Of a stretch of 64,000 nucleotides of DNA, positions 42,001-45,218 are shown piece after piece. Both the position numbers and the translations under genes were made by a program. Below the pieces are notes generated by a model. It searched no databases. It worked only from the letters and a program-made list of their open reading frames with translations, and was not told the origin of the DNA. The DNA is taken from assembly GCA_039566865.1 (NCBI GenBank), contig CM076949.1:7541501-7605500 (forward strand). The letters run 5' to 3'. Source of the stretch: Aurelia coerulea. Its lineage: Eukaryota; Cnidaria; Scyphozoa; Semaeostomeae; Ulmaridae. The number at the start of each line of letters is the position of its first letter. Position 1 is the first letter of the stretch.

Positions 42001-44975
42001 ATGCCCGAGGGCTGGGAAAATTTTATGTGGCGAATGCTCAGGGGCAGGGCACTGAGAAAATGCAGTCTTCGTAATGTGAGGCGTGCGATCGCACGTGCAC
42101 GCCTCCACACATGCCTAAATTGTCCAAGGCGTGCGAAACGTCGCACGGGCAAACCTGACAATTTACCGAATTTCATAAAATTTCAATCACAAACAATGTC
42201 GCAAAAAACAGAGCCCTCCTTTTATTTAGAATTTGAAATTTTTCCTTCATTCATCACTCGATGCTATGATTTTGCTGCATAGCGCTTCAGTCTCTTTACG
42301 GAAGGAAACCGTTGTAAAGGTCAGCTCACTGGTGAAGCAAACAAGATGCAAGGATTTCAAATGGAACTTTAAATGTTTATTGATTGATCTTAGCAAATGG
42401 ATTCAACAAGAAATCTTTAAAGAACTGCAAGATGCGGAGGATAGACTTGTCTGTAATAATCTCTCCAATCTGTTGTATTTTGCGATAGAAAAGTTTCTTT
42501 GTGGGTCTATCATCGTTCTCTCTTCTTTGTCCATGTTCCTAGTTGAACTAAACTGTTAACATCATCAAGAATCAGGGAGCAAAAATGATGAATAATACTC
42601 ACTTTAATCTGACTTTGACACAAAACCCTTCTCTGGATTTTCTGCAGTGCATCTCTAGAGTAGGCCCACTACGAATTTGAGTAAACTCTCCAATAAACCT
42701 TAGATGCCTTAAAAGGTTTGGTTGCTTTTTCTAGAGCGTATATTCGCTACTTAATCACCTTCTTTAATCTGTCAATAACTTTTGTGAAATCTTTATTTGT
42801 TTTGAATTAGGCTTGAAGCCTAATTTAAGTCCACATTTTATTAAACGGGAAAACAGGAAACTGGATGGCCTAACTGCTTTGACCTTTCCCTAACTTGAAA
42901 GGCAGTACGACAAAAAAATACACACTCAACGAAATATTTTTCGTAACTTTAGTGGCACGGCAGTTTCTTGCCTGCCTTCTCTCTTCTCGACAGGAAAATA
43001 AACCATAAGTCTCGTGGAAGAGCGCATTCACCGATGCAAGAACAACGTATTGAAAACTTATCAATAAAGAGCAAAAAACACTCGAAAAAAGCGACGCTAT
43101 ATTGGGGGTGATCACCCTCACCAGCTTATATCTGAGGGCAATAAAAGGCCGTTATCGATCAGCTTTCATAATTTACGGTAGCTTACGATATGAACGGTCA
43201 TCTTGAAACCACCACCCCATATTTCTTGAGAACAAGAATGAAAAACAACAAATAATGGCAATCATGATGATGAAAGTTAGCACTTTCGTATCGCACGCCA
43301 TCGCAAGCCTAAACAAACCTAGACGTGCAAAAGGCCGCACGCAGCCCATATTTATATTACGAAGACTGAAAATGCCATATTCTTAGTTACTGTATAAGGA
43401 AAAGCTTCTGTTTTTGTTAAATGCCACACAAATGCTCGGGGGCCGGGGAAAAATCAATGTTCAAATGCCCCGGGGCTGGGAACATTTTTTAGCAAATGCC
43501 TGGGGTATCCCAGGGCAGGGGAATAGTCAGGGCAGGAATTGAACGAGACAAAAGATTGGAAAGCTGTGATATGAAGTTGTAGGTTGGAGCTCATGTTGAC
43601 ACACTGAATACATATGCAGTCAAAGTCAAAACGAATCTTACTAATCTTACACAGCTAGCTGTGTATCACCATACACGTTTTTTTTTTTATAAGAAACTTG
43701 GATCAGCACATAGTACTAAAAGTTTCTTAATTTCGCATGAAGATTTCGGTGTTTTAGTAGTAAAAGTTTCTTAATTAGTTTCTTATTTTTTGGGCCTAAA
43801 ATTGCGGTACTGTTCGAAGTTGAGCCTTCATCTCGACAAAGGGCTTCCATTTTGCATTGACATTGTCATCAAGAAGAAGCCATGCACATCGAGGCAAAAA
43901 TTTACAAATTTTGCAGTTAAAAGTCAAGAAAAGACGAAGGCATCTTTGTTAGAGAGACATAGAATAAGAGAGACATACAGATATAACGTTTTAGAGTTTC
44001 TTAACTGTTCTTGAGCGTAGTACTAGAGTTTCTTAAATTTTTGGTCATCGTAGTACTAGTTTCTTATAAACCAGTTTCTTATAAAAAAAAACGTGTAGTG
44101 GAATCAGCATATGTTACGCCACAGATCTGTGACGTACAGCCTTTTTCTCTTTTTTATGCCGGCGTATTTCTTCCTTCTCGAAGAATGCTTGGCGTAAAAA
44201 TTAGCATCCAAAGCATCAAAATCCATATACTCCATTATACTCCAAGAATACAGTGGTGTAACCGAAGAGAAAATGGCTGGGTATAGGTTGGGTAATAATT
44301 TTCCGAGAAATGTCTAATCTTCTATTTTAGCACTGGCAAATATGGAATCAGGGGATGCATTCTAGGCCAAAGTAAAGGATGTTTCTTCACAAATTTTCCT
44401 CGTACTCCGATTTATAGGATAACCGTCACAAAGACATCAAAGTTTCCTTGTCACTTATTTATGGCAAGCATGATATTGCCTATTGGGAGATGCATTCCTA
44501 GCCAAAGTAAAGGGCACGGCCCCCTGCTTTCAATGCCTCCCACTTAATTTACCCTGGCCATGCCGCTGCAAGAATAGTTGGCACATCCTCCTGGTGTAAC
44601 AAAGAGAAGTGCTTGGCGTAAATCTGTGGCGTACGGAATTCGCCGATTCCACCATGTCCATGGGGGTGTATAATCAACGTATTACGAAAATAATTGATGC
44701 TTCCTGACTGACTGCGTATCAACATATCGCATCGGCAAACTCAATTGTATGGGGTATTCTAGAATCTACTCTAGCCAAATTTAGTGAAAATTTTGATGAA
44801 CAACGAACGTCCTTGTTGTCGTGATTTTTTCTTTGTTTTGATGGTTGATTGATGGGTCACTCACAAACTCAAACCACGGAAAAGAAAATTTCAGGGTAAA
44901 GCAATTACCTGTTTCCTTTGCCAAGTGATAAAATTTATCACGCCTTGCTTTCCCAATTTTCTGTTTCTTCCCCAT
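1..44975 (-). CDS. FTSJ3: FTSJ3/Spb1-type pre-rRNA 2'-O-ribose methyltransferase, 23 exons, C-terminus beyond window
   Basis: Known role of the family: nucleolar methyltransferase that transfers a methyl group from SAM to ribose 2'-OH of pre-rRNA and is needed for 60S maturation. I joined these minus-strand exons by splice sites and codon phase: 44975-44909, 41668-41563, 39241-39195, 38753-38674, 38456-38357, 37590-37520, 36456-36376, 33651-33610, 32673-32566, 31328-31209, 27758-27658, 26826-26709, 25007-24949, 23239-23113, 21945-21692, 19973-19886, 19280-19178, 18174-17890, 16088-15992, 14752-14575, 9517-9423, 2865-2792, 30-1. They give 810 codons; the human protein is about 847 residues. 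The FtsJ domain spans about residues 1-200, with SAM motif DLCAAPGGW (50-58) and a K-D-K-E tetrad at K31, D117, K157 and E192. A lysine/glutamate-rich middle, two acidic segments (about 425-465 and 595-615) and a basic SPB1 C-terminal domain (from about 650) follow in the family order. The start is the MGKK typical of the family. The terminal residues lie left of base 1. Confidence 0.96.
100..180. repeat. 13-bp tandem repeat
   Basis: About six diverged copies of a 13-bp unit like cagaagagttaga, in the last FTSJ3 intron seen here. A simple minisatellite with no visible function. Confidence 0.8.
224..639. mobile_element. MULE-like MITE, TAGACTTATGA family copy 1
   Basis: Inverted termini begin TAGACTTATGATCTTTCGTC and match the other end over about 50 bp (reading through CCCTTGTTTCCCTGCG). 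It is flanked by a 9-bp direct duplication, GCTACGAGG (215-223) and GCTACGATG (640-648), with one mismatch. A 9-bp TSD with extended inverted repeats suits Mutator-like elements. No coding capacity. The same family occurs at 36928-37480, and interior-like sequence at 21205-21520. Confidence 0.85.
1290..1705 (+). mobile_element. LINE 3' end, 5'-truncated
   Basis: Plus-strand frame 1300-1521 reads [20 protein letters not shown], the extreme C-terminus of a Jockey/CR1/L2-type ORF2. It is followed by a 3'UTR with a GCACGG...CCGTG stem (about 1636-1684) and a short (AAATG)n tail near 1690-1715. Antisense within an FTSJ3 intron. Confidence 0.8.
2008..2431. mobile_element. TTAA-flanked MITE (AGGACAACTCCGGG termini)
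   Basis: Inverted termini AGGACAACTCCGGGG and CCCGGACTTGTCCT, with TTAA immediately outside on both sides (2004-2007, 2432-2435), as in piggyBac-type insertions. Diverged single-ended relatives begin at about 25073 and 30822. The middle holds a perfect 18-bp inverted repeat (2136-2153 with 2159-2176) carrying two TGACGTCA palindromes. Confidence 0.78.
2792..2865 (-). CDS. FTSJ3: FTSJ3 exon 22
   Basis: Residues 776-800 plus one base. Contains [20 protein letters not shown] then KKGL, matching the LYKKAGLxKxKxxVxYVVAKKGxG motif near the C-terminus. Acceptor tgtag|AATATA, donor CTAG|gtgagt. I found it by searching for the YVVAKKG block. Confidence 0.95.
3388..4165. repeat. Foldback repeat with about 260-bp arms
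   Basis: The segment 3388-3650 returns inverted at about 3880-4165. Shared blocks include the complement of the AAGCGAGTTTC/CTTGCAG-like stem and ATTCGACATGAATGGACAAA. Diverged copies of the same sequence form another foldback at 57230-57720 and a single arm at 51955-52210. Probably the interior of a TA-flanked transposon family. No terminal duplication found. Confidence 0.65.
4208..4805. mobile_element. Foldback MULE-like element, 9-bp TSD
   Basis: Nearly the whole element is an inverted repeat: arms of about 240 bp (4208-4450, 4558-4805) around a spacer of about 110 bp. Termini are AACAAGGGCAGATTTTGTAA and its complement. Flanks carry an exact 9-bp duplication AGATGGAAA (4199-4207, 4806-4814). 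Long inverted repeats plus a 9-bp TSD suggest a Mutator-like MITE. Diverged relatives lie at 11166-11250 and 60254-60610. Confidence 0.87.
5516..7034. other. Unassigned interior of the 3-kb transposon
   Basis: About 1.5 kb between the inner inverted-repeat arms. All frames are short and interrupted. I see no transposase catalytic motif, no exon with matching phase and no RNA gene. Confidence 0.5.
7270..7704. mobile_element. PIF/Harbinger-like MITE nested in the 3-kb transposon
   Basis: Inverted termini GGGAGCTGTCATAAAGTATG, continuing to about 44 bp, with TAA duplicated on each side (7267-7269, 7705-7707). The opposite arm of the host inverted repeat has the uninterrupted sequence at 5285-5300 (cacgttagccaat), that is, one TTA/TAA and no insert. 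This proves the boundaries and the 3-bp TSD. A TWA target and G-rich terminus fit PIF/Harbinger. No transposase. Confidence 0.9.
8233..9178. mobile_element. TTAA-flanked non-autonomous element (AGGGGCATTCC termini)
   Basis: Termini AGGGGCATTCC and GGAATGCCCCT are exact complements, with TTAA on both sides (8229-8232, 9179-9182). 946 bp. The two open frames inside show no recognisable motif. PiggyBac-type target preference is an inference from TTAA alone. Confidence 0.7.
9423..9517 (-). CDS. FTSJ3: FTSJ3 exon 21
   Basis: Residues 745-775 plus two bases. Contains [20 protein letters not shown], then [11 protein letters not shown], matching MLKRLEQTRKKAExVxNTxDxSExEKxxQL. Acceptor cttag|ATGTTG, donor AAATC|gtaagt. 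The next exon is 6.6 kb away because several transposons lie in the intron. Confidence 0.96.
9593..10110. mobile_element. Inverted-repeat MITE (GGGCCTGTTT termini) containing a LINE 3' piece
   Basis: The ends GGGCCTGTTTAAAAGAGCCC and the complement of GGGCCTGTTTATATGAGCCC match, and further GCTCGGTAAGC-type blocks match internally. No clean TSD. Between them, 9914-10030 is a copy of the GGCCAnGGGGTAGTCATTGT LINE-like 3' sequence. Confidence 0.68.
9914..10030 (+). mobile_element. Retroelement 3' end, GTAGTCATTG family copy 1
   Basis: Sequence ggccatagggtagtcattg...ctcctcatggtatcgtcc ends in an AT-rich/poly-A tail. It recurs at 10530-10640 and 32345-32485. The conserved ccacgggg...cctcgtgg pair can form a stem, as in LINE/SINE 3' ends. 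Confidence 0.6.
10530..10640 (+). mobile_element. Retroelement 3' end, GTAGTCATTG family copy 2 (partial)
   Basis: Starts inside the family at ttgctcctcgtggtatcgtc and runs to an AT-rich tail; the 5' part seen in the other copies is missing. Confidence 0.55.
11020..11760. other. Intronic stretch without assigned gene
   Basis: Intron 20 of FTSJ3. It contains a diverged left arm of the AACAAGGGCAGA family (11166-11250) and a 155-codon open frame (11262-11729) without any domain, splice support or codon signature I recognise. It ends in a run of 13 G (11758-11770). Confidence 0.45.
11933..12587. mobile_element. hAT-like MITE, 8-bp TSD TACTGGTC
   Basis: Inverted termini TAGCCCTGTCCACAAGTTGC match at both ends, and an exact 8-bp duplication TACTGGTC flanks it (11925-11932, 12588-12595). 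Subterminal sequence repeats aaaagttgctc several times; an (AAC)n run lies at about 12275-12307. The 8-bp TSD suggests hAT. No transposase. Confidence 0.88.
12657..13367. mobile_element. TA-flanked mariner-like element (CCGGGTGAGCC termini) copy 1
   Basis: Inverted termini CCGGGTGAGCCAGAAAAAAG extend with mismatches for about 240 bp inward, flanked by TA. A relative with CCGGGTG ends lies at 57172-58310; single ends occur at about 1123, 16209 and 51930. A (AAATGA)-type run at about 12917-12996 separates the two arms. Tc1/mariner assignment is inferred from TA and terminus. Confidence 0.8.
13729..13796. mobile_element. 68-bp hairpin MITE with 8-bp TSD
   Basis: Perfect 26-bp inverted arms (13729-13754, 13771-13796) starting TAGCCTGCGTGCAGACTC, with a 16-base loop. 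It is flanked by the exact 8-bp duplication ATATAACC (13721-13728, 13797-13804). hAT-like by TSD length. Its perfection implies a recent insertion. Confidence 0.9.
14162..14353 (-). mobile_element. tRNA-derived SINE
   Basis: On the minus strand the element starts with a Pol III A box (TGGCGCAGTGGT) and, about 45 bases on, a B box (GGTTCGATACC), the internal promoter of a tRNA head. A tRNA-unrelated body and a (GAAGGTGA)-like tail (about 14162-14183) follow. It lies sense within the FTSJ3 intron before exon 21. A decayed tRNA gene is the alternative, but the body and tail favour a SINE. Confidence 0.85.
14575..14752 (-). CDS. FTSJ3: FTSJ3 exon 20 (SPB1 C-terminal domain)
   Basis: Residues 685-744. 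Contains [20 protein letters not shown] then [20 protein letters not shown] and EAQARKKRK, matching ELPxWFxxEEKxH...LPVxKxEVxxYRxRxxxINARPIKKVxEAxARKKRR. Acceptor tgtag|ATATTC, donor CGAAAG|gtgagc. Confidence 0.97.
15120..15740 (+). mobile_element. LINE ORF2 C-terminal fragment
   Basis: The frame contains [13 protein letters not shown] and then, from 15320, [20 protein letters not shown] and [20 protein letters not shown], the post-RT C-terminus of Jockey/CR1/L2-like LINEs, with stop at 15622-15624 and an A-rich tail near 15716-15745. 5'-truncated; antisense to FTSJ3. Confidence 0.82.
15992..16088 (-). CDS. FTSJ3: FTSJ3 exon 19 (start of SPB1 C-terminal domain)
   Basis: Residues 653-684 plus two bases. 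Contains [20 protein letters not shown] then DIIDDAYN, a strong match to LDPEGLALGxxxASSKKxKRDLIDxxxNR. This is the start of the SPB1 C-terminal domain. Acceptor ttcag|TACCGA, donor AACAG|gtttgt. Confidence 0.96.
16790..17100 (-). mobile_element. LINE ORF2 C-terminal fragment, minus strand
   Basis: The minus-strand translation near 16935-17010 reads [20 protein letters not shown], the typical LWNxLPxxIxxxxxxxxFK end of a LINE ORF2. It is degraded, and is one of the few LINE pieces in the same orientation as FTSJ3. Confidence 0.65.
17523..17808. mobile_element. TA-flanked MITE built of AAAACCCACTTT repeats
   Basis: Inverted termini TGGCAAGCGGATGTCACCAT and the complement of TGGTAAGCGGATCTCACCAT, each with TA outside (17521-17522, 17809-17810). 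The interior is a mirrored minisatellite of units like gaaaaacccactttttctg. It lies 82 bp from FTSJ3 exon 18. Confidence 0.78.
17890..18174 (-). CDS. FTSJ3: FTSJ3 exon 18 (13-residue Asp run)
   Basis: The largest exon, residues 558-652. It has a Lys/Thr/Glu-rich start, an uninterrupted run of 13 aspartates (near residue 600) followed by [10 protein letters not shown], and ends [12 protein letters not shown]. The last part matches DGFEIVPIED of the human protein, just before the SPB1 C-terminal domain. The Asp run mixes GAT and GAC codons and may vary in length. Acceptor caaag|GAAACG, donor CACAGG|gtaagt. Confidence 0.94.
18300..19170. other. Intron 17 of FTSJ3, mostly unassigned
   Basis: I see a tRNA-A-box-like stretch on the minus strand at about 18440-18470 (TGGCTCAGTGGTAGCGTGC) without a matching B box, probably a SINE remnant, and a run of 12 G at 18943-18954. 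Nothing else recognisable. Confidence 0.4.
19178..19280 (-). CDS. FTSJ3: FTSJ3 exon 17
   Basis: Residues 524-557 plus one base. Contains [20 protein letters not shown], then [14 protein letters not shown], matching the F-GI-DDxDEAxEI... segment. Acceptor gttag|GATATT, donor CATAG|gtgagt. Confidence 0.92.
19886..19973 (-). CDS. FTSJ3: FTSJ3 exon 16
   Basis: Residues 494-523. Reads [20 protein letters not shown], then [13 protein letters not shown]...LWF is a conserved pair of landmarks in FTSJ3 (human NPLLVPLEE...ANLWFSK). Acceptor ctgcag|ATCAAA, donor CAAAAG|gtaact. Confidence 0.94.
20090..21200. other. Intronic stretch with long G/C homopolymers
   Basis: Within FTSJ3 intron 15. It holds 13 C (20270-20282) and 14 G (20595-20608), facing each other around a 300-bp segment; ends of a degraded inverted-repeat element are possible. 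No gene seen. Confidence 0.4.
21205..21520. mobile_element. Fragment of TAGACTTATGA-family MITE interior
   Basis: gtggaccccctttaggcc, then the complement-free block tgcgattagtaggttaggaaaacat and aagtttgcttttcaatgt, match 310-500 of the intact copy at 224-639. The terminal repeats are missing; an unrelated piece (about 21305-21400) splits it. Confidence 0.65.
21692..21945 (-). CDS. FTSJ3: FTSJ3 exon 15 (acidic region)
   Basis: Residues 410-493 plus two bases. Contains [20 protein letters not shown] and further Asp/Asn-rich sequence, then AKRPRLEDE and [17 protein letters not shown]. Acidic low-complexity here is typical of the family's middle, and the basic KRPR and KKKQK stretches may serve nucleolar localisation (inference). 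Acceptor tgcag|CACTTA, donor AAGAA|gtaaga. Confidence 0.93.
22910..23040. repeat. Fragment of the 'accaatgttttt/aggttcc' dispersed repeat
   Basis: Contains aagtccaatggtagaattatagtaaagtagc and tcatagaattttacacca, also found at 25490-25940, 54690-55740 and 57760-58250. It forms part of a TA-flanked family seen intact at 57172-58310. Confidence 0.55.
23113..23239 (-). CDS. FTSJ3: FTSJ3 exon 14
   Basis: Residues 367-409. Begins [20 protein letters not shown], a basic stretch, then [15 protein letters not shown], the LKMDLPG/FSLxTIxG region. Acceptor atacag|AAAGAA, donor AAAGAG|gtaagt. The open frame runs past both splice sites by chance; only this part is coding. Confidence 0.92.
23440..23814. 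mobile_element. TA-flanked MITE, CACGTTTTTTATAAGAAACT family copy A
   Basis: Inverted termini CACGTTTTTTATAAGAAACT and the complement of CACATTTTTTTTAAAAGAAA, with TA outside. The interior matches the copy at 43674-44095 in reverse orientation (for example ttaatttcgcatgaa, aaatgcaagcc). No open frame of interest. Confidence 0.8.
24205..24497. mobile_element. hAT-like MITE with poly-G ends, TSD ATATATCG
   Basis: Termini CCCGGGGGGGGGTACTT and complement, matching for about 50 bp through GGACGTGCCATCG. Exact 8-bp TSD ATATATCG (24197-24204, 24498-24505). Inside are 3-5 tandem units of about 33 bp (tatcgattttcacgattttg). A single-ended relative is at 46470-46600. Confidence 0.88.
24949..25007 (-). 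CDS. FTSJ3: FTSJ3 exon 13
   Basis: Residues 348-366 plus two bases: [19 protein letters not shown]. It corresponds to the LxxMKAxEvAELKRKKKK region. Acceptor ttatag|GAATCC, donor AAAAG|gtatga. Confidence 0.9.
25073..25440. mobile_element. Partial AGGACAAGTCC-family copy with a 130-bp hairpin
   Basis: 25073-25230 matches the left half of the 2008-2431 element. 25257-25395 is an inverted repeat (gcacgattgcactaaagatg with catctttagcacaatcgt as its mirror), perhaps a nested MITE. A diverged hairpin with similar core lies at about 645-765. Confidence 0.6.
25490..25940. repeat. Dispersed repeat copy (related to 57760-58250)
   Basis: Shares attctttcacctatttctt, ctaccgttggtcttt and gacgtcatcaaatttatc with the copies at 54690-55740 and 57760-58250. 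Non-coding, inside FTSJ3 intron 12. Confidence 0.6.
26095..26143. repeat. (GGGAGAT)n microsatellite
   Basis: About seven near-perfect copies of a 7-bp unit gggagat. Simple repeat, likely polymorphic. Confidence 0.92.
26709..26826 (-). CDS. FTSJ3: FTSJ3 exon 12
   Basis: Residues 308-347. Begins [20 protein letters not shown], the LLxWRxKLR element of the family, then runs into a glutamate-rich low-complexity tail. Acceptor acaaag|GGGTCT, donor CTGAG|gtgagt. Confidence 0.93.
27658..27758 (-). CDS. FTSJ3: FTSJ3 exon 11
   Basis: Residues 275-307 plus two bases. Contains [18 protein letters not shown], then [15 protein letters not shown], matching the HPxTTxxIxxCCxDIxVLGxKEL segment. Acceptor tgcag|CTTGAA, donor TTTAA|gtaagt. 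Confidence 0.94.
28234..28580. mobile_element. TTAA-flanked MITE (AGGGGCTGGATAAG termini)
   Basis: Exact inverted termini AGGGGCTGGATAAGAAA, with TTAA outside on both sides (28230-28233, 28581-28584). 347 bp, no coding capacity. Same start AGGGGC as the 8233-9178 element, so possibly related. Confidence 0.8.
29010..29115 (+). repeat. Purine-rich tract
   Basis: About 100 nt almost wholly A/G on the plus strand (aaggaagaaaacaaagaaaac and on). No exon evidence on either strand despite open frames caused by the skewed composition. Confidence 0.7.
29495..30527. mobile_element. Putative DNA transposon with repeated TCGCCCATTATGG motifs
   Basis: Imperfect inverted ends (ctagagtggTATCGCCCATT against the complement of GCCATAATGGGCGACgctag). 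The motif TCGCCCATTATGSC occurs five times: about 29506 and 29702 forward; 30090, 30485 and 30499 reverse. Forward copies lie in the left third and reverse copies in the right half. Repeated subterminal motifs are usual transposase-binding sites (inference). No transposase frame. Confidence 0.65.
31209..31328 (-). CDS. FTSJ3: FTSJ3 exon 10
   Basis: Residues 235-274. Contains [15 protein letters not shown] and [15 protein letters not shown], matching the KxxAEGYxDGDxxLY...VSDFLxAxxPxxFL stretch of the family. Acceptor cgtag|AAACAT, donor AATCAG|gtatgc. Confidence 0.94.
31740..32485 (+). mobile_element. Retroelement 3' region, GTAGTCATTG family copy 3
   Basis: 32345-32485 is the best copy of the family: ggccacggggtagtcattg...ctcctcgtggtcccgtccc, then atgattataaaaaaaaa. 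Upstream sequence to about 31740 includes the fragment [20 protein letters not shown] in one frame and may be its degraded body (less sure). Confidence 0.5.
32566..32673 (-). CDS. FTSJ3: FTSJ3 exon 9
   Basis: Residues 199-234. Begins [20 protein letters not shown], equivalent to the FLAP-K-D-KFFDPKxxFK segment just after the methyltransferase domain. Acceptor ctcag|GAATTT, donor CAGAG|gtgagt. Confidence 0.95.
33610..33651 (-). CDS. FTSJ3: FTSJ3 exon 8 (42-nt, catalytic Glu)
   Basis: Residues 185-198, [15 protein letters not shown]192 in SAEIFVV is the glutamate that completes the K-D-K-E tetrad. Acceptor cttcag|GCCTC, donor GCCAG|gtcagt. The short length explains why no open frame marks it. 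Confidence 0.95.
34062..34198. mobile_element. Palindromic MITE
   Basis: Arms of about 50 bp (actaaacggttttgcagttg ... and its near-complement ... aaaaaccggttagt) with the inner perfect block taaagccctcggtctta/taagacctcgggctttat. Hairpin-forming, non-coding, in FTSJ3 intron 7. Confidence 0.75.
34680..36330 (+). mobile_element. 5'-truncated LINE with reverse transcriptase, broken
   Basis: Most complete retroelement here. Frame 34690-35277 holds RT motifs ([39 protein letters not shown]). A frameshift near 35250 moves the YADD box ([10 protein letters not shown]) into the next frame (35274-35702). A stop at 35701 then separates the C-terminus (35721-36143, ending [11 protein letters not shown]). 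The 3'UTR has a GCACGG...CCGTGC stem (36250-36295) and an (AAATC)n tail (36305-36330). No endonuclease domain, so 5'-truncated. Jockey/CR1/L2 group. Antisense in FTSJ3 intron 7. Confidence 0.92.
36376..36456 (-). CDS. FTSJ3: FTSJ3 exon 7
   Basis: Residues 158-184. Reads [20 protein letters not shown] then VHATKPQ, the VFRSxDY...ATKPQ segment of the methyltransferase domain. Acceptor caacag|GTTTTC, donor CCACAG|gtacag. A LINE copy ends about 45 bp away, in the intron that follows. Confidence 0.95.
36928..37480. mobile_element. MULE-like MITE, TAGACTTATGA family copy 2
   Basis: Termini TAGACTTATGACGATGAGTC and exact complement, flanked by a perfect 9-bp duplication ACGGTAGAC (36919-36927, 37481-37489). 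Same terminus and TSD length as the copy at 224-639. It lies 30 bp from FTSJ3 exon 6. Confidence 0.9.
37520..37590 (-). CDS. FTSJ3: FTSJ3 exon 6 (second catalytic Lys)
   Basis: Residues 135-157, ending with [10 protein letters not shown]157 aligns with the second lysine of the K-D-K-E tetrad. Acceptor tgtag|CTCAAC, donor ACTAAG|gtaaga. The exon lies 30 bp downstream (on the minus strand) of the transposon copy at 36928-37480's outer flank. Confidence 0.95.
37600..38340. other. FTSJ3 intron 5, mostly unassigned
   Basis: Contains three short near-direct repeats of gacaaatccagttt (37760-37830) and, at about 38230-38330, a diverged piece rich in ggggcttactt that resembles the 53772-53977 MITE. 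No gene. Confidence 0.4.
38357..38456 (-). CDS. FTSJ3: FTSJ3 exon 5 (catalytic Asp)
   Basis: Residues 101-133. Contains [18 protein letters not shown]117 in LNDGAP is the catalytic aspartate of the tetrad. Acceptor ttcag|CATCTC, donor TCAAG|gtatgc. Confidence 0.96.
38674..38753 (-). CDS. FTSJ3: FTSJ3 exon 4
   Basis: Residues 75-100. Contains GVDLVPIK, split after the Gly first base, and [10 protein letters not shown], both signatures of FTSJ3/Spb1. Acceptor tctcatag|GTGTTG, donor AGACAG|gtaaaa. Confidence 0.95.
39195..39241 (-). CDS. FTSJ3: FTSJ3 exon 3 (47-nt micro-exon)
   Basis: A 47-nt exon, too small to be seen as an open frame. I found it by requiring a segment between the GGW of exon 2 and the VDL of exon 4. 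It reads [15 protein letters not shown] (residues 59-73), matching the LQVA-KxMPxSSxIxG stretch of the family. Acceptor acag|GCTTC, donor GTTG|gtaagc; both junction phases fit. Confidence 0.93.
39910..40215 (+). mobile_element. Internally deleted LINE fragment
   Basis: The frame joins [11 protein letters not shown], a shortened [18 protein letters not shown] and a C-terminus [22 protein letters not shown] blocks that should be hundreds of residues apart are adjacent, so most of the ORF has been deleted. Antisense to FTSJ3. Confidence 0.8.
40554..40680. mobile_element. 127-bp MITE (AAAAGATGGCG termini)
   Basis: Inverted termini AAAAGATGGCGTAGGGGGGC and the complement of AAAAGATGGCGTCAGGGGGC. 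First of three MITEs packed end to end before FTSJ3 exon 2. Confidence 0.75.
40728..40958. mobile_element. 231-bp MITE (AATAGACCTTTTAGC termini)
   Basis: Exact 21-bp inverted termini starting AATAGACCTTTTAGCTATTC. No clear TSD. It sits 15 bp from the next MITE. Confidence 0.78.
40977..41407. mobile_element. TTAA-flanked MITE rich in TGCGACACT
   Basis: Inverted termini GCCTGGTTTCCATTAAATCG match for about 55 bp; TTAA flanks both sides (40973-40976, 41408-41411). The interior repeats ctctgcgac/gtcgcaga on both strands and has a perfect 28-bp palindrome at 41113-41140. Its right end is 155 bp from FTSJ3 exon 2. Confidence 0.85.
41563..41668 (-). CDS. FTSJ3: FTSJ3 exon 2 (SAM-binding motif)
   Basis: Residues 23-57 plus two bases of Trp58. 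It contains [10 protein letters not shown], where K31 is the first catalytic lysine of the FtsJ K-D-K-E tetrad, and the SAM-binding loop DLCAAPGGW. Acceptor cacag|GATAC, donor GGATG|gtgagt. The exon sits between a transposon ending at 41407 and another starting near 41925. Confidence 0.96.
41925..43549. mobile_element. 1.6-kb inverted-repeat element with C14 run near its end
   Basis: Termini tGTTCAATTCCT and complement of cGTTCAATTCCTGCC. The inner arms at 42000-42140 and 43295-43500 pair (cagtcttcgtaat with attacgaagactg; cgtgcgatcgcacg-like blocks). The left end carries 14 C (41951-41964). No transposase frame, boundaries approximate. Confidence 0.6.
43674..44095. mobile_element. TA-flanked MITE, CACGTTTTTTATAAGAAACT family copy B
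   Basis: Inverted termini CACGTTTTTTTTTTATAAGA and complement, flanked by TA (43672-43673, 44096-44097). The interior matches copy A at 23440-23814 in opposite orientation. Located in FTSJ3 intron 1. Confidence 0.82.
44909..44975 (-). CDS. FTSJ3: FTSJ3 exon 1 (start codon)
   Basis: Encodes [20 protein letters not shown] plus ET and one base of the next Gly codon, residues 1-22. This is the near-invariant N-terminus of FTSJ3/Spb1, which fixes the start. The donor on the minus strand reads CAG|gtaatt. The ATG lies 243 bp from the INO80E ATG on the other strand. Confidence 0.96.
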
Positions 44976-45218
44976 CTTTTCGAAGTGTCTCCAAAACTAA
45001 ACTTGCGCACGAGTTGCTTAGGCCAAAAAGAACTGGAAGCACGATCACGAAGAGGTTATTTCAAAATGGCAGCTACATTCAAAATGAGGCTCTTTTAAAA
45101 TGCTGCATAAAAATGTTGTTGCTGTTGTGATTTTTGTTGTCCTGTTGTGCTGTGCTGAACCTGTTCTGTCCTTCTAACAGAACAGCGAAAAAACAAAAAC
45201 ATTTTGTGTCTATCTGGA
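44976..45218. promoter_or_regulatory. Putative bidirectional promoter of FTSJ3 and INO80E
   Basis: Only 243 bp separate the two divergent start codons, so this interval must hold both 5'UTR starts and probably a shared promoter. I see no TATA box in a convincing position. A CAAAATGGCAGC motif at about 45063-45074 resembles the YY1 consensus (AAnATGGC) found near TATA-less housekeeping start sites. A pyrimidine run ending ttctaacag at about 45180 could be an acceptor of a 5'UTR intron for INO80E. Transcription start sites cannot be read from sequence alone. Confidence 0.6.

Noticed and set aside
42233..42559. 108-codon open frame as transposase of the 1.6-kb element
   Set aside because: I see no catalytic acidic triad, zinc finger or other transposase feature.
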